Shown: positions 29,733 through 39,234 of the stretch, in pieces
Layout: every line of letters begins with the position of its first letter
Numbering within the stretch: the first letter of the stretch is position 1
Source of the DNA: Rahnella sikkimica
GTDB taxonomy: Bacteria; Pseudomonadota; Gammaproteobacteria; Enterobacterales; Enterobacteriaceae
Direction of reading: 5' to 3'
Length of the DNA: 64,000 nt
Assembly: GCF_002951615.1 (NCBI RefSeq)
Contig: NZ_CP019064.1
Location: 1 to 64,000, forward strand
Position numbers and translations under genes: made by a program
Notes under the pieces: model-generated
Seen by the model: the letters and a program-made list of their open reading frames with translations, nothing else
What the model was told of the DNA's origin: nothing
The model's database searches: none

Positions 29733-30542
29733 TCAGAGATCCGGGTCTGTTTGCAGGCTTCGGACAAATTCTTCCGGAGTCTGGTTATTTAATGAGGAAT
29801 GTGGCCGGTACTGGTTATATTCCTGCCGCCAGTGCTCGATCTTCTCCTGAGCATCTTCCAGTGACAGGAACCAGTGCACATTCAAACACTCATCGCGCAG
29901 GCTCCCGTTGAATGACTCGACCAGAGCATTATCTGTCGGTCTGCCGGGCCGTGAGAAGTCCATTGTCACCTTATTTTCGTATGCCCATCGGTCAAGCGCT
30001 TTAGAGATAAATTCGCTGCCATTATCCGTCTGCAACCGGTGTGGTATACGGTGCTGCATTTGTTTCAGGCGCTCCATAACAGCCACCACATCCTCTCCGC
30101 GCAGCCCCTGACCAACTTCGATCGCCAGGCATTCACGACTAAAATTATCCACTACAGTTAGGGCACGTATCCGACGCCCGTTGAACAGATTATCAGCAAC
30201 AAAATCCATGCTCCAGCACTGATCTAATGCGGTCACTTCTGGACGGGCGTGTCGGTGCCTGGCTGTAACATGCCTGAGTGGGCGTTTTGCTCGCAGATTC
30301 AGTCCTTCCTGACAGTAAATTCGGTGGGTTTTCTTGTGGTTGACTAACCAGCCTTCCCTGCGCAAAAGAATATGAATGCGCGGGCAACCATAGCGGATCC
30401 GTGTCTCCGCAATTTCTCTTATCCGGTGAGTCAGGGCCCTGTCATCACGACAACTGCGATAGAGGTATACCGTGCGACTCTGCATCATTAAACGGCAACC
30501 ACGACGCAGCCCGATACGATAGGCGTCCAGCAGGTAAGTCAC
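29733..30542 (-). CDS. IS3-family OrfB (DDE integrase domain)
   Basis: 269 residues. HTH_21 ([20 protein letters not shown]), integrase core with Asp in [11 protein letters not shown], Asp in [10 protein letters not shown] and Glu in [14 protein letters not shown]. The C-terminus [19 protein letters not shown] is typical. The true N-terminus comes from frameshifting out of OrfA, so the start at 30542 is nominal. Confidence 0.9.
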   Translation of the reverse strand: MTYLLDAYRIGLRRGCRLMMQSRTVYLYRSCRDDRALTHRIREIAETRIRYGCPRIHILLRREGWLVNHKKTHRIYCQEGLNLRAKRPLRHVTARHRHARPEVTALDQCWSMDFVADNLFNGRRIRALTVVDNFSRECLAIEVGQGLRGEDVVAVMERLKQMQHRIPHRLQTDNGSEFISKALDRWAYENKVTMDFSRPGRPTDNALVESFNGSLRDECLNVHWFLSLEDAQEKIEHWRQEYNQYRPHSSLNNQTPEEFVRSLQTDPDL

Positions 30543-30565
30543 CGCTTCACGCTTCTGAATGGGCC

Positions 30566-30832
30566 TCAGAACTTTTTTCGAATGACATCCTGGAGCATTT
30601 CCTTATCCAGACTGAGGTCCGCCACCAGACGCTTAAACCGTTGGTTTTCGTCCTCAAGCTGCCGCAAACGGCGCAGTTCTGTTACGCCCATACCGCCAAA
30701 TTTTTTCTTCCAGTTATAAAAAGTGGCTTCAGAAATACCCATCTTTCTGCACACTTCCTCCACCCGAGTGCCTGTTTCGGCCTGTTTAAGGGCGAATGCT
30801 ATCTGTTCTTCGGTATAACGGGTCTTTTTCAT
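30566..30832 (-). CDS. IS3-family OrfA
   Basis: 88 residues, [20 protein letters not shown], helix-turn-helix ([20 protein letters not shown]) and leucine-zipper end ([19 protein letters not shown]). This is the standard OrfA of IS407-type elements. Confidence 0.9.
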   Translation of the reverse strand: MKKTRYTEEQIAFALKQAETGTRVEEVCRKMGISEATFYNWKKKFGGMGVTELRRLRQLEDENQRFKRLVADLSLDKEMLQDVIRKKF

Positions 30833-31115
30833 GGTTGATATGCCTCTCAGTGAGATGAAAGAAAGACCGGATACTTTAGTTTAGGCTGGCACTGTTTTCA
30901 GGGAGGAGATCAACTGTTTTCAGGGAGGAGATCACTGTTTTCAGGGAGGAGATCACATTGACGCTACACGCTATTGTTTTTCCAGGCTATCCGTCACCAA
31001 ATTCAAAAGGCCCGTACAGGCACTTATGGTCTTATTTAGGGCGTTTGATAGTATAGTCTTCAACTAATAGCCAAAAATATTGACTGGCACTTTGGGGGAG
31101 ACAAAATTATAATCA

Positions 31116-31136
31116 TTGTAAGAGATAGTCTTACAA
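31116..31136. promoter_or_regulatory. palindromic operator of parDE-type pair
   Basis: TTGTAAGA-gatag-TCTTACAA, perfect 8-bp arms with a 5-bp spacer, ending 9 bp before the antitoxin ATG. It fits autorepression by the ribbon-helix-helix antitoxin. Confidence 0.72.
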
Positions 31137-31145
31137 GAGGTAATT

Positions 31146-31409
31146 ATGGCTAGAACTATGACAGTTGACCTTGGTGAAGAACTACGGGAATTCATCGATT
31201 CTCTTGTTCAATCCGGGGATTACAGAACGCAAAGTGAAGTACTTCGCGATGCACTGCGCCTGTTACGTGAAAAACAGGCGGAATCCCACCTGCAAACTTT
31301 GCGCGATTTATTGGCTGAGGGCGTTAGCAGCGGAACGCCAGAGACATGGGATAAGAACTCATTCCTGCAGCGAGTAAAAGGAAAGGTCCGACTGCATGAA
31401 AGAAATTAA
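31146..31409 (+). CDS. parD: ParD-type antitoxin
   Basis: 87 residues. Ribbon-helix-helix N-terminus (MTVDLGEELREFIDSLVQSG, TQSEVLRDALRLLREKQ), the ParD/CC2985 family signature, and a C-terminal tail that should bind the toxin. An agaggtaatt ribosome site is partly inside the operator. It overlaps the toxin gene by 14 bp, as is usual for co-translated pairs. Confidence 0.9.
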   Translation: MARTMTVDLGEELREFIDSLVQSGDYRTQSEVLRDALRLLREKQAESHLQTLRDLLAEGVSSGTPETWDKNSFLQRVKGKVRLHERN

Positions 31410-31692
31410 CCTGACGCCTAAAGCAAACGAAGATTTGGAAGATATCTGGTCGTATAGTCAGGAAAATTTTGGCGTCGTTAAAGCAGACGATTATATCAGC
31501 CGTTTTTCCGACATATTTGATGTGCTAGCAACCCATGAGATCGGTTCTCTAAGACCAGAATTAGGCGAACACATTTTTTCCTTACCGATTGAGAAACATG
31601 TGATTTTCTTCATTCCCTCCGATACTGCTATCACAGTGATCCGTATTCTTAATCAGTCACAGGACGTTCTTCGCCATTTGGTCTGGCGTTAA
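31396..31692 (+). CDS. parE: ParE-type toxin
   Basis: 98 residues of the RelE/ParE superfamily: NLTPKANEDLEDIWSYSQEN (first helices), SLRPELGEHIFSLPIEKHVI (central sheet) and ITVIRILNQSQDVLRHL (C-terminal strand). ParE members poison DNA gyrase. The length is normal and no lesion is visible. It lies just outside the IS3-family element. Confidence 0.9.
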   Translation: MKEINLTPKANEDLEDIWSYSQENFGVVKADDYISRFSDIFDVLATHEIGSLRPELGEHIFSLPIEKHVIFFIPSDTAITVIRILNQSQDVLRHLVWR

Positions 31693-31959
31693 TTGTAACC
31701 CCCGTTGATACAGTTAATTCTCGACTTAACATAAGCCTGCATTAACTCTCTCCATTACGTCCAAGAAATCGTCCGCCCCCCTTCGCGAATACTATGCGAA
31801 TTTTTGACCAAAGCTGGCTTGCGAGACGTTGGCCAAACTGTACGATTTTAAAAAAAAGCCTCGCGAAGGCGCGATTCTTTTTAGTGTATTAGAGTGGTTT
31901 GAGCATAAGACGATGGAACAACATGAGAAATATTTCTTTTTACATATGCTTTACTGGGA

Positions 31960-32100
31960 TCTTAAGTTGCCGGCTTAGCAATCCAAAGGCGTGCTGCTAT
32001 GCCTATTCACGCTTCGAGGCGTACCGCCTTCTCTTGGCTAATCGCCATTTTACCTGCTACCACCTTGCTCAAAGCTGACTGCGAGATACCAAGATCTGGG
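31960..32100 (-). pseudogene. HigA-like antitoxin relic
   Basis: The minus-strand reading GISQSALSKVVAGKMAISQE, KAVRLEA matches the helix-turn-helix core of HigA/VapI antitoxins (LGVSRQTLSKLLNGK, ISPEMALRLE). A stop follows RLEA. No HigB gene is visible beside it. Confidence 0.55.
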
Positions 32101-32399
32101 CAAGTGAACGCAGCGTACTCTTATAATCATTAAGATATTTCGTAATTAATCTATCTGGATGCGGTTGGTTCAATATAGCTATTAATGATAATCCTCCAAA
32201 TTAAGCAGGTAGCTAAAATGCCAGCATTAGTGAAGCGCCTTGATAAATGTACAATCACAACTGGACGTTGAGCGTCATAGCGGCAGGTCTACAGCGACAA
32301 AACTGTTAGTCTTCAGGCATAACGTTGCGACAGTGAGATAGCACAAGATATCAGCACTATCACTTACAGCCTCTGGTCCATTGTCAGCACTTTCGCCCT

Positions 32400-32565
32400 A
32401 GAGCCACCTGAAACTCCTCCATACCACCCACCACACTTTTTCAGGCCATATCTAAAACGTGGCATCGGTAATAGCATGTTTGTTACTGAGTTCACGTGCA
32501 TAAACCCCGGCTTCAGCCTCACGGATAGTTACGATGTTCTGTTAGTGGGAATATTGCTTCTTCAT
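32400..32565 (-). pseudogene. IS3-family OrfA relic
   Basis: From ATG 32565, MKKQYSH, then (after a stop) QNIVTIREAEAGVYARELS, NKHAITDATF. This is the N-terminus of the OrfA type MKKRYS..QI..ILREAEAG. It has several lesions. Confidence 0.6.
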
Positions 32566-32667
32566 GGGGAGGTCCTCATGTGGCTTATGAAGACATTACA
32601 AACATCGAGATGTGCTAATCAACGGCAGGAAATTAGCCGCTCCCTATTCAAGAGAGCGGTTTTACTA

Positions 32668-33924
32668 TCAGAATTCAGTCTGCAATTTAACTGATTCCGG
32701 CTCAGAACCTTCGTTCTTCGATAACATAGCTGTGGCAATACCATTACCAAGCACATTAATTGCCGAACGCCCCATATCAAGGAAGTGGTCGATTCCCATT
32801 AACAACAAAATTCCTGCAACCGGGATATTGAAGCTTGGGATCGTCGCAGCCAGAACCACAAGGGCAGAGCGTGGCACTCCTGCAATCCCTTTTGAAGCCA
32901 ACATCAATGTCAGCATCATCATGGTAGTTTCTGTAAAATTAAGATGGATGTTATATGCCTGGGCAATAAAGACTGATGCAAAAGAGCAGTAAACCATTGA
33001 ACCGACGAGGTTAAACGAATAACCAATAGGTAGAACGAATGAGGCAATATTACGTGAGCAACCAAACTTCTCCAATTGCTCCAGTGTCTTCGGATACGCG
33101 GCCTCAGAACTGCTTGTTGTAAAAGCAACCAGAACTGGATCTTTAAGCATATTCAACAGACGGAAAACCTCTTTCTTAAGAACAATGTAACCTACCGACA
33201 ATAACATCACGCTGGTCAACATAATAGCGACATAATATCCTCCGATAAAAGAGGCATAATTTAGTAGGATACCTAGACCTTGAGTAGCTATAACAGACGA
33301 TATTGCCGCAAAAATGGCTAATGGCGCTACATACATCACATAGCCTGTCATTTTGAGCATAATATGTGACACAACGCTAAGCGAAGCTACCAACGGAGCA
33401 TTGAATTTTTCACCAAGAGACGCACCTGCGATACCAAAAAACAATGAAAATACAACAATTTGCAATATTTCATTGCTAGCCATTGCTTCGGTTATACTGG
33501 TTGGAATGGTATGCGATAAAAACGCTTTAAGATTCATCCCGCTTACGGCCAGGCCCGTATCAACTGACTCTTTTGGGATAGCCAGATTTAAGCCACTACC
33601 AGGATGGAAAATAGTAACAATAAAGAGACCAACCAGAATAGAAAAAATCGATGAAATAATGAACCAAATCATTGCCTTGCCACCGACCCTACCTATAGTA
33701 GCAGTCTCACCAAGACGCATGATGCCCACGGTTAACGTGCTAAAAACTAATGGTGCAATCACCATTTTTATCAGCCGTAAAAATAAATCGGTAAAAAGAG
33801 TAATGTTTCCAGCCCATGATTGGATAGTATCTGACGAAGCGTAAGAATGGATTATTGCTCCTGAAATAATGCCGGCCAGCATGAAAATTACTATAAACAA
33901 CGTTAGCTTGTTTTTGGTTTCCAC
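32668..33924 (-). CDS. dicarboxylate/amino acid:cation symporter (DAACS) with altered NLDGT motif
   Basis: 418 residues from GTG 33924, which has aggggtta at the right distance; an ATG six codons upstream lacks one. Eight membrane segments and two re-entrant loops of the GltP/DctA fold are expected. Seen are the HP1 serine motif TSSSEAAYP, the HP2 region SKGIAGVPRSALV and the TM8 DHFLDMGRSAINVLGNG. TM7 reads NLVGS where DctA/GltP have NLDGT/NMDGT, so a conserved ion-ligand Asp is Val. Coupling or substrate may differ from the family norm. Confidence 0.85.
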   Translation of the reverse strand: METKNKLTLFIVIFMLAGIISGAIIHSYASSDTIQSWAGNITLFTDLFLRLIKMVIAPLVFSTLTVGIMRLGETATIGRVGGKAMIWFIISSIFSILVGLFIVTIFHPGSGLNLAIPKESVDTGLAVSGMNLKAFLSHTIPTSITEAMASNEILQIVVFSLFFGIAGASLGEKFNAPLVASLSVVSHIMLKMTGYVMYVAPLAIFAAISSVIATQGLGILLNYASFIGGYYVAIMLTSVMLLSVGYIVLKKEVFRLLNMLKDPVLVAFTTSSSEAAYPKTLEQLEKFGCSRNIASFVLPIGYSFNLVGSMVYCSFASVFIAQAYNIHLNFTETTMMMLTLMLASKGIAGVPRSALVVLAATIPSFNIPVAGILLLMGIDHFLDMGRSAINVLGNGIATAMLSKNEGSEPESVKLQTEF

Positions 33925-34453
33925 AAAAATAACCCCTATCATATTTTTTACGTATTGATTTCAGCCCTGAGGACTTACTTATCGTAATAGACTGAAATAT
34001 TCGACGCATACATTGAGTAAAAGTGTCGTAGGATACAACCCTTTTTATGTTATTTTTTGTCGAATAAATCTTAGTTTGCCCTGTGTATCGCGATCATCTA
34101 GCTGTCGTAGCAACAATGCACAACGGCCGTATTGCAGTTGTCTCCCAGTACCTAAGGAAACGCCCCTGGTGTTTCACACTCCACCATTCTGCCCAAGCTA
34201 TGCATAGACAACCCGACCGAGACTGGTGCCTCAGTGAGAAGCAGTGGAAGTGCTTGCCATTCTGGGATACAACATTTACCGCAGGCAAGCATACTCTCAA
34301 AGAAGATTTCAATTCACGCACTTAAACAATTAACGTATTTTTTCGAGAAAACGTATCTTTGGTGAGAATTGAAAATATGCCATAGACTTACAAGTCGGGT
34401 ATAGAATGCTGCCACTCAAGAGGGCAGTATTGCCCTCTTACCTCTCAATATAA
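33925..34453. other. 528-bp intergenic stretch
   Basis: Short frames on both strands around 34083-34325 do not resemble any family I know and lack ribosome sites. The one clear structure is the hairpin at 34418-34439. Confidence 0.45.
34418..34439. terminator. 9-bp perfect hairpin downstream of diguanylate cyclase gene
   Basis: AAGAGGGCA-gtat-TGCCCTCTT, 14 bp past the stop of the minus-strand gene at 34454. No U-tract follows on the minus strand, so it may act as an mRNA end stabiliser more than a terminator. Confidence 0.5.
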
Positions 34454-35353
34454 TTAATTATTAAAACGCGAAGAATATATTATACGGTCTCTTCCAGATC
34501 TTTTTGCCTGATACAGTGCATCATCCGCAGCAGTTATTGTGGATGATGATGATTCGTGCTTCTGTTTGATTGCAACTCCTATACTAAATGAGATTTTAAA
34601 AGTACCATTACAATCATATGAAACTGATTCTTTTATTTTTCTTACGATACCTTCTGCACTGGCATGATCAATAATGACAATTGCAAACTCTTCGCCACCC
34701 GATCTGGAAATAAAAACATTATCGTTTGCCAAATTACTCAGTATTAACCCTGTATTTCTTAATACCCTATCACCAGCGTCATGACCGTATGTATCATTTA
34801 TTCTTTTAAAATGATCAATATCAGCAATACAAATTGTCGCAAGTCTATTTTCAATTTCCCTCAGCTTAATATTCAAATGTCTTCTGTTTGGTAAGCCTGT
34901 TAGTTCATCTGTTAAGGAGAGATTCACAGCTGATTTGTAATTATGATTAACGTAATTTATGAATTTCCTGAATGAATAGATAATCATAAGCATAGCCGGC
35001 ACATAAAGAATAGCAGCTATCAAGGAAGCCGTATCCCTATCGATTAGGTTCATTCCTCCAGCCATAGAGGCAAGAGATGAGTTTAGTAGAAAAAATAAGC
35101 TAATCCTAAACACCAATAAATGCGCTTCCCTTGAATGAATATTAAATGACTTTCTTATGAACCATGTCATCACTGCTACTGTGCATGTATTTATAAAAAA
35201 GTAAAAATTTAATTTTGATGTATCACCTATGACCAGAGCTAGCACAGTTAATAAGGCAGTTATGCAGCAAGCATAAATGATAATCATTCGATATAGTAAT
35301 CCCTTCGGGGATTCAACTTCATGAACAAGTTTGTCATGTATCTTGAAATTCAT
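34454..35353 (-). CDS. membrane diguanylate cyclase (GGEEF)
   Basis: 299 residues. The N-terminal ~135 residues hold about five hydrophobic segments (MIIIYACCITALLTVLALVI; LIAAILYVPAMLMIIY). The GGDEF domain follows (SLTDELTGLPNRRHLN, DIDHFKRINDTYGHDAGD) with active site SGGEEF. The RxxD inhibitory site six residues before it is absent, so product inhibition may be lacking. It makes c-di-GMP at the inner membrane. The GAF-EAL protein upstream could be an opposing enzyme. Confidence 0.92.
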   Translation of the reverse strand: MNFKIHDKLVHEVESPKGLLYRMIIIYACCITALLTVLALVIGDTSKLNFYFFINTCTVAVMTWFIRKSFNIHSREAHLLVFRISLFFLLNSSLASMAGGMNLIDRDTASLIAAILYVPAMLMIIYSFRKFINYVNHNYKSAVNLSLTDELTGLPNRRHLNIKLREIENRLATICIADIDHFKRINDTYGHDAGDRVLRNTGLILSNLANDNVFISRSGGEEFAIVIIDHASAEGIVRKIKESVSYDCNGTFKISFSIGVAIKQKHESSSSTITAADDALYQAKRSGRDRIIYSSRFNN

Positions 35354-35567
35354 CTTATGACCTTAGATTAATTGAGATAATTAGTGTATCATGTTATTAA
35401 TCAATTTGGTTATAATTTGTACTTCCTTACTCACCAGGCACGATATGCTCAGTCTTTCAGTTATAATCCTCAGGATTTTTATATAAAAAGTTTAAACTTT
35501 GGATTTTTTTTACAAAACATGTTACTTGGAATACAACAATTTATTTTATTATATTTTTTAAAATCTG

Positions 35568-36359
35568 TTAAATATGTTTTGGCCAAAAAGATATTTTCTC
35601 CGCTAATGATCTCACCTCACAATTTAGAATTTCACCAATGGAATTACCTAACTCCTGATATTTTGAAAGCGGTAATGGATAATCCATTTTGCTTGCATAA
35701 ATTATTACATTACCACTGTGTGTTGTGCAGTAAAGAACGGTTTTAAAAAGTTCGTGTAATGCATGAGAAAAGACTGATGATGCATCAGGACGAATATGAT
35801 AATTCATTACCAACCAACCGTTAAGTGTAAGTCGGTCAGCGCATGAAACTAAAAAACTCCCTTTTGATTGCAAAGGAGACATCTCATCCTCTGAATAAAG
35901 GTCGGAAAATATAAGGTCATACAGAGAATTATTCTCATGATTAATGAAATGATTAGCATCCTGAACATAATAATGGGTTAGAGCATTTGCAGGTAACGAA
36001 AAATACTCGTAACCAATACTTAGCACAGCAGCCCGAAGCTCGACCACATCCATAGCGGCTTCATTATTGTAAGCGTTAACAGCTCGGACCAAGCAGCCTC
36101 CTCCTAGCCCCAAAACAAGCACCTTGTTGACAGGAGTAAAAGCGAGAGCCATAAGCATTGCTCTGATGTAATGATGAACTGGAACCATGGGTGAAGCTTT
36201 GAGTATTTTACTTTGCTCATAAATCATATCGAAAGTTAAAATAAAGTACTTGTTTTTTTCTATAACGGTAATGGAACCGTATTCATCATCCTTATGCACC
36301 AATTCTTTGCCGTGAATTCGAAAGGGAGAAAGTGACTTCATAGTGTTTGATATTGACAT
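35568..36359 (-). CDS. spermidine-synthase-like (SpeE fold) protein
   Basis: 263 residues with the Rossmann methyltransferase fold of the SpeE family: VNKVLVLGLGGGCLVRAVNA (nucleotide-binding GxGGG), DVVELRAAVLSIGYEYF (acidic residue that binds the ribose) and YDLIFSDLYSED. The GGGDG amine-binding signature of true spermidine synthases is not matched. Such stand-alone proteins are of unknown function. It is on the same strand as the diguanylate cyclase, separated by 214 bp. Confidence 0.75.
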   Translation of the reverse strand: MSISNTMKSLSPFRIHGKELVHKDDEYGSITVIEKNKYFILTFDMIYEQSKILKASPMVPVHHYIRAMLMALAFTPVNKVLVLGLGGGCLVRAVNAYNNEAAMDVVELRAAVLSIGYEYFSLPANALTHYYVQDANHFINHENNSLYDLIFSDLYSEDEMSPLQSKGSFLVSCADRLTLNGWLVMNYHIRPDASSVFSHALHELFKTVLYCTTHSGNVIIYASKMDYPLPLSKYQELGNSIGEILNCEVRSLAEKISFWPKHI

Positions 36360-36831
36360 TCAATATTGAGTCCATGTTTAAAATATATATAAAAGAGAAC
36401 GCATCCATGAGCCCTCACGGAGTAGATTTAAGCATCTACAATTACAGCGCATACTTGTAATATCACTGGAGTGTAAGGGCGGAATTAGTATCTGCCGTTG
36501 AATTCGCCCCCTCTTTACAGATTTTTGAGTGTTTTATAATCCATTAATTGACACGGGTTGATATCCGAAGAGGCTATGGTAGTTGCGTGTGACAATGGGA
36601 ATAATTGGCACACATGTTGTCATCGGAAACCTGTGATCTCGATGCCGTACATTTAGGGATAAATGGGAGTAAAATATACTTCCCTAAGAACCTGCCGCTT
36701 GACATAATCTTTAAATTACCCCAGTTATTCCTTCTAATGAATGTCCAAGAGTATACATCAAAAATGATTGCATTTGAGTCCTGATGAAAAATTTTTAGTG
36801 AAGCAGCAATGTATGTCTCAAAGCAAGATGT
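36360..36831. other. 472-bp AT-rich intergenic stretch
   Basis: No open frame of note, no terminator with a U-tract and no known repeat seen. The DNA is markedly AT-rich like the genes on both sides. Confidence 0.5.
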
Positions 36832-37161
36832 TCACTCTTCCGATTTTTCGATATTTTTTAATATCCTATTGTTCAATACAGTTCCCAAATTTTCCTCTTC
36901 AAACTTGTACAGTGTGGAGTCCTGCATATACATCATTATTTTTTGCTTATCAAAACTAACTTGGCTGATTATCTGATTAGCCTCAGACAATTTTAGCATT
37001 TGAGGTAAGGTCAAACCAAGTATAACTTCCGCGGTTGCTCGGTTAATGTTCAATTCAGACATTCCAGCTATTATATCTTTATATAAAGCATTCTGTGCAA
37101 AAATTAAATAAGACAGATTTATGTCATAAGTACTTCTGAGCAGAAGTTTATTTTTTTTCAC
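36832..37161 (-). CDS. FlhD-like transcriptional regulator (orphan)
   Basis: 109 residues starting at GTG 37161 with ggaggtagcca upstream. It aligns with the flagellar master regulator FlhD: YDINLSYLIFAQNALYKD (FlhD IYDINLSYLLLAQRL), AEVILGLTLPQMLKLSEANQ (FlhD LTLPQMVKLAETNQ) and ISQVSFD. FlhD normally works as FlhD4C2 with FlhC, encoded directly downstream. No flhC is present here and the AT-rich gene is clearly divergent, so this is a paralogue. Adjacent to a chemoreceptor gene on the same strand. It may tune FlhDC or act alone. Confidence 0.82.
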   Translation of the reverse strand: MKKNKLLLRSTYDINLSYLIFAQNALYKDIIAGMSELNINRATAEVILGLTLPQMLKLSEANQIISQVSFDKQKIMMYMQDSTLYKFEEENLGTVLNNRILKNIEKSEE

Positions 37162-37275
37162 TGGCTACCTCCAGATAACGACCCCTAGACTTATAAAGGT
37201 TGACTCAATTTCATGCAAACAGCAAAAGTGAAATAATGCTGTTTGCGCAGAATGCAGAATTAATACTTTGATAAA

Positions 37276-38655
37276 TTATTTAATATTAGAATTAGATGTA
37301 GGAAGAACGAAACTACTGACGACTTCACGCAGCTTCTCGGTTCTGGCGTGAAGATTTCCAGCTGAAAGAGTCACTTTCTTAACAAGGGCTGCATTCTGTT
37401 GAGTTACTCGGTCCAGTTCTGCGACCGAAAGCGTCACCTGTGAAATACCTTTACTCTGTTCATTAGAAGACAAAGCGATTAGTCCAATAAGTTCATTAAC
37501 GCTATTGACATTTTCTTTTACCTCGGACATTGCACTTCCTGCACCGCCGGCTACCTCAGCTCCCTCTCGAACAAATTCGAAAGTAGTACTTATTAGTGTT
37601 TCAATTTCCTGGGCAGCAGAGGCACTACGCTGAGCAAGCGAACGTACTTCTGTAGCTACCACTGCAAAGCCCCGTCCTTGCTCTCCTGCCCGAGCCGCTT
37701 CCACCGCTGCGTTTAGAGCAAGGATGTTTGTCTGAAAGGCAATGCTATTGATTGTAGAGGTAAAGCGACGTATCTGTTCTGCTTCTTCGGAAATTCGGCT
37801 CATTGTTACGGTCAGTCTTTCAACAAGAACACTTGCTTTATCCGTTACTGTGGCAGTTATTAAAGCAAGATTGCGTGCCTGACATGCATTGTCAGCATTG
37901 TGCCTTACAGTCGACGAAAACTCCTCCATACTCACTGCAGTCTCTTCCAAAGCGGCAGCCTGCTGTGTTGTACGGTTTGCAAGATCCGTATTCCCTTCGG
38001 CGATTTCACTTGCCTCCTTATAGAGAGCATTGGAGTTAACAGTGATAGCACGAACCGTCTTTTGCAGACTTTGTTGCATTTCTCGTAAAAGTGGCACCAT
38101 TTGGCCTATGCAGTTTCGTCCTTGCTCTATTGGTTCACGTGTGAGATCCCCCTTACCAATATCATGAAAATGTCCTCTGATCAGGGAGACGGGGCGAACC
38201 AGGTGAACGACCAGGTAACGATCGCAAAAAATCACCAATAATATGGTAAATGAGACAGCCAAAAAGAGAACAGCATTCAACTGATGCAACTCATCAGCTA
38301 CCTGTAGTTGAGCAGCATCTATCTGCTTGGTTAACAATGAAAGGTGTGAACCCGAAGCATTTTCAGATGACAACGATGAATCAGAAAGATGTTGTTTATA
38401 GCTTGCCCACTCAAATCCACTTGGAACCTCATTTTGTAGCGCAACCTTTTGAGCAGCAGTTCCGTTGTGTAAGACATCTTCGGCATGTGCCAGGAAAATC
38501 ACTTGATGCGTCAGGGCAAAGCTCTGATCAAAATATCTATGCATGTCATGGACCACAAACGCGGCATAGCCTCCAGTCACGGTGATTAACCCCATTGCCG
38601 TGAGTAGGATCCAAAGAACCACTCGGCGAATAGTAAAGTTTTTCAGGAAGTTCAT
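37276..38655 (-). CDS. methyl-accepting chemotaxis protein
   Basis: 459 residues from ATG 38655. TM1 (VVLWILLTAMGLITVTGGYA), an unusually short periplasmic part (~95 residues, against ~150 in Tar/Tsr), TM2 (LNAVLFLAVSFTILLVIF), HAMP and the signalling domain with hairpin tip EQIRRFTSTINSIAFQTNIL, ALNAAVEAARAGEQGRGFAV. The C-terminus lacks the NWETF CheR/CheB tether pentapeptide. It senses an unknown ligand and signals to CheA. Confidence 0.93.
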   Translation of the reverse strand: MNFLKNFTIRRVVLWILLTAMGLITVTGGYAAFVVHDMHRYFDQSFALTHQVIFLAHAEDVLHNGTAAQKVALQNEVPSGFEWASYKQHLSDSSLSSENASGSHLSLLTKQIDAAQLQVADELHQLNAVLFLAVSFTILLVIFCDRYLVVHLVRPVSLIRGHFHDIGKGDLTREPIEQGRNCIGQMVPLLREMQQSLQKTVRAITVNSNALYKEASEIAEGNTDLANRTTQQAAALEETAVSMEEFSSTVRHNADNACQARNLALITATVTDKASVLVERLTVTMSRISEEAEQIRRFTSTINSIAFQTNILALNAAVEAARAGEQGRGFAVVATEVRSLAQRSASAAQEIETLISTTFEFVREGAEVAGGAGSAMSEVKENVNSVNELIGLIALSSNEQSKGISQVTLSVAELDRVTQQNAALVKKVTLSAGNLHARTEKLREVVSSFVLPTSNSNIK

Positions 38656-39234
38656 TGTCACACTCTTATCTTGTTGTAGTGATATAAAAAGAAAATTAAA
38701 TAGCCCACTATTTGTTTATGAACAATTTAATAGCGCGAGTATGTCAGTATGTTTGACTAAATAAAACATCACTACAATTAAATAATTTCATGGTGAAAAA
38801 TTGTTATTTCTATCGGAGATTCAAAGGAATGGAATCAGATTGTTATGTAAGGCTTTTTTTGGAAAATCTGTGATTTGATAGCTTATGCCATTGGAATCGA
38901 TAATCAGTTCCACTCATGTGGAAGTTTCTTTCTGTGGATGGAGTAATCGCTCATCGGGAGATACTTTATGACCCTAAACACTAAGTGTGTGTGGTTACCT
39001 AATGCGGAAGATTAGAACGGGGATGGGGTATTCTGGTGGATGTTAAAATTACTTATAATTTGTTGTTTATTATCTAATTTCAATTCCGGTCTTAATGATA
39101 AATAACAGTTCTTATGTACTAATGTTTGAAGATACAAGCAACTGTCTTGTGCGTGGCTGAGACCGAGATTAGTTATTGGTAAAAACCATGATAGTCCTCT
39201 GTGAGCGAGGAGCGAACTAAGCAATTAAGTCGGT
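38656..39234. other. 579-bp AT-rich intergenic stretch
   Basis: Nothing recognisable: no convincing frame, no terminator with a U-tract. A short inverted repeat ttccac-tcat-gtggaa (near 38910) is the only visible structure. Confidence 0.5.

Larger units (their letters stand above)
29629..30955 (-). mobile_element. IS3-family (IS407-like) element, copy 2, intact genes
   Basis: Terminal repeat tgatctcctccctgaaaac at 29629 and its inverted counterpart at 30891-30912. The right repeat is present three times in tandem (30891-30912, 30913-30934, 30934-30955). At the left the 51-bp subterminal unit is doubled (29651-29701, 29702-29752). OrfA and OrfB are open, in contrast to copy 1 at 152-1451. Confidence 0.9.
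31693..32667. other. 975-bp stretch of gene relics
   Basis: Contains no intact gene. Listed separately are a HigA-like antitoxin relic (31960-32100) and an IS3 OrfA relic (32400-32565). A GC hairpin followed by TTTTT near 31855-31886 (gcctcgcgaaggc) could terminate plus-strand transcription after parE. ccgctc...gagcgg then tttt (32638-32664) is a second weak candidate. Confidence 0.5.

Noticed and set aside
29579..29767. Small repeat protein with two [16 protein letters not shown] units
   Set aside because: It is the translation of the doubled 51-bp IS end, not an independent gene.
34083..34325. Overlapping frames on both strands in the symporter-cyclase gap
   Set aside because: Neither has a ribosome site nor resembles any family, so they were left as intergenic.
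39012..39224. 70-codon minus-strand frame in the chemoreceptor-SDR gap
   Set aside because: Low-complexity AT-rich translation without a start signal or recognisable motif.
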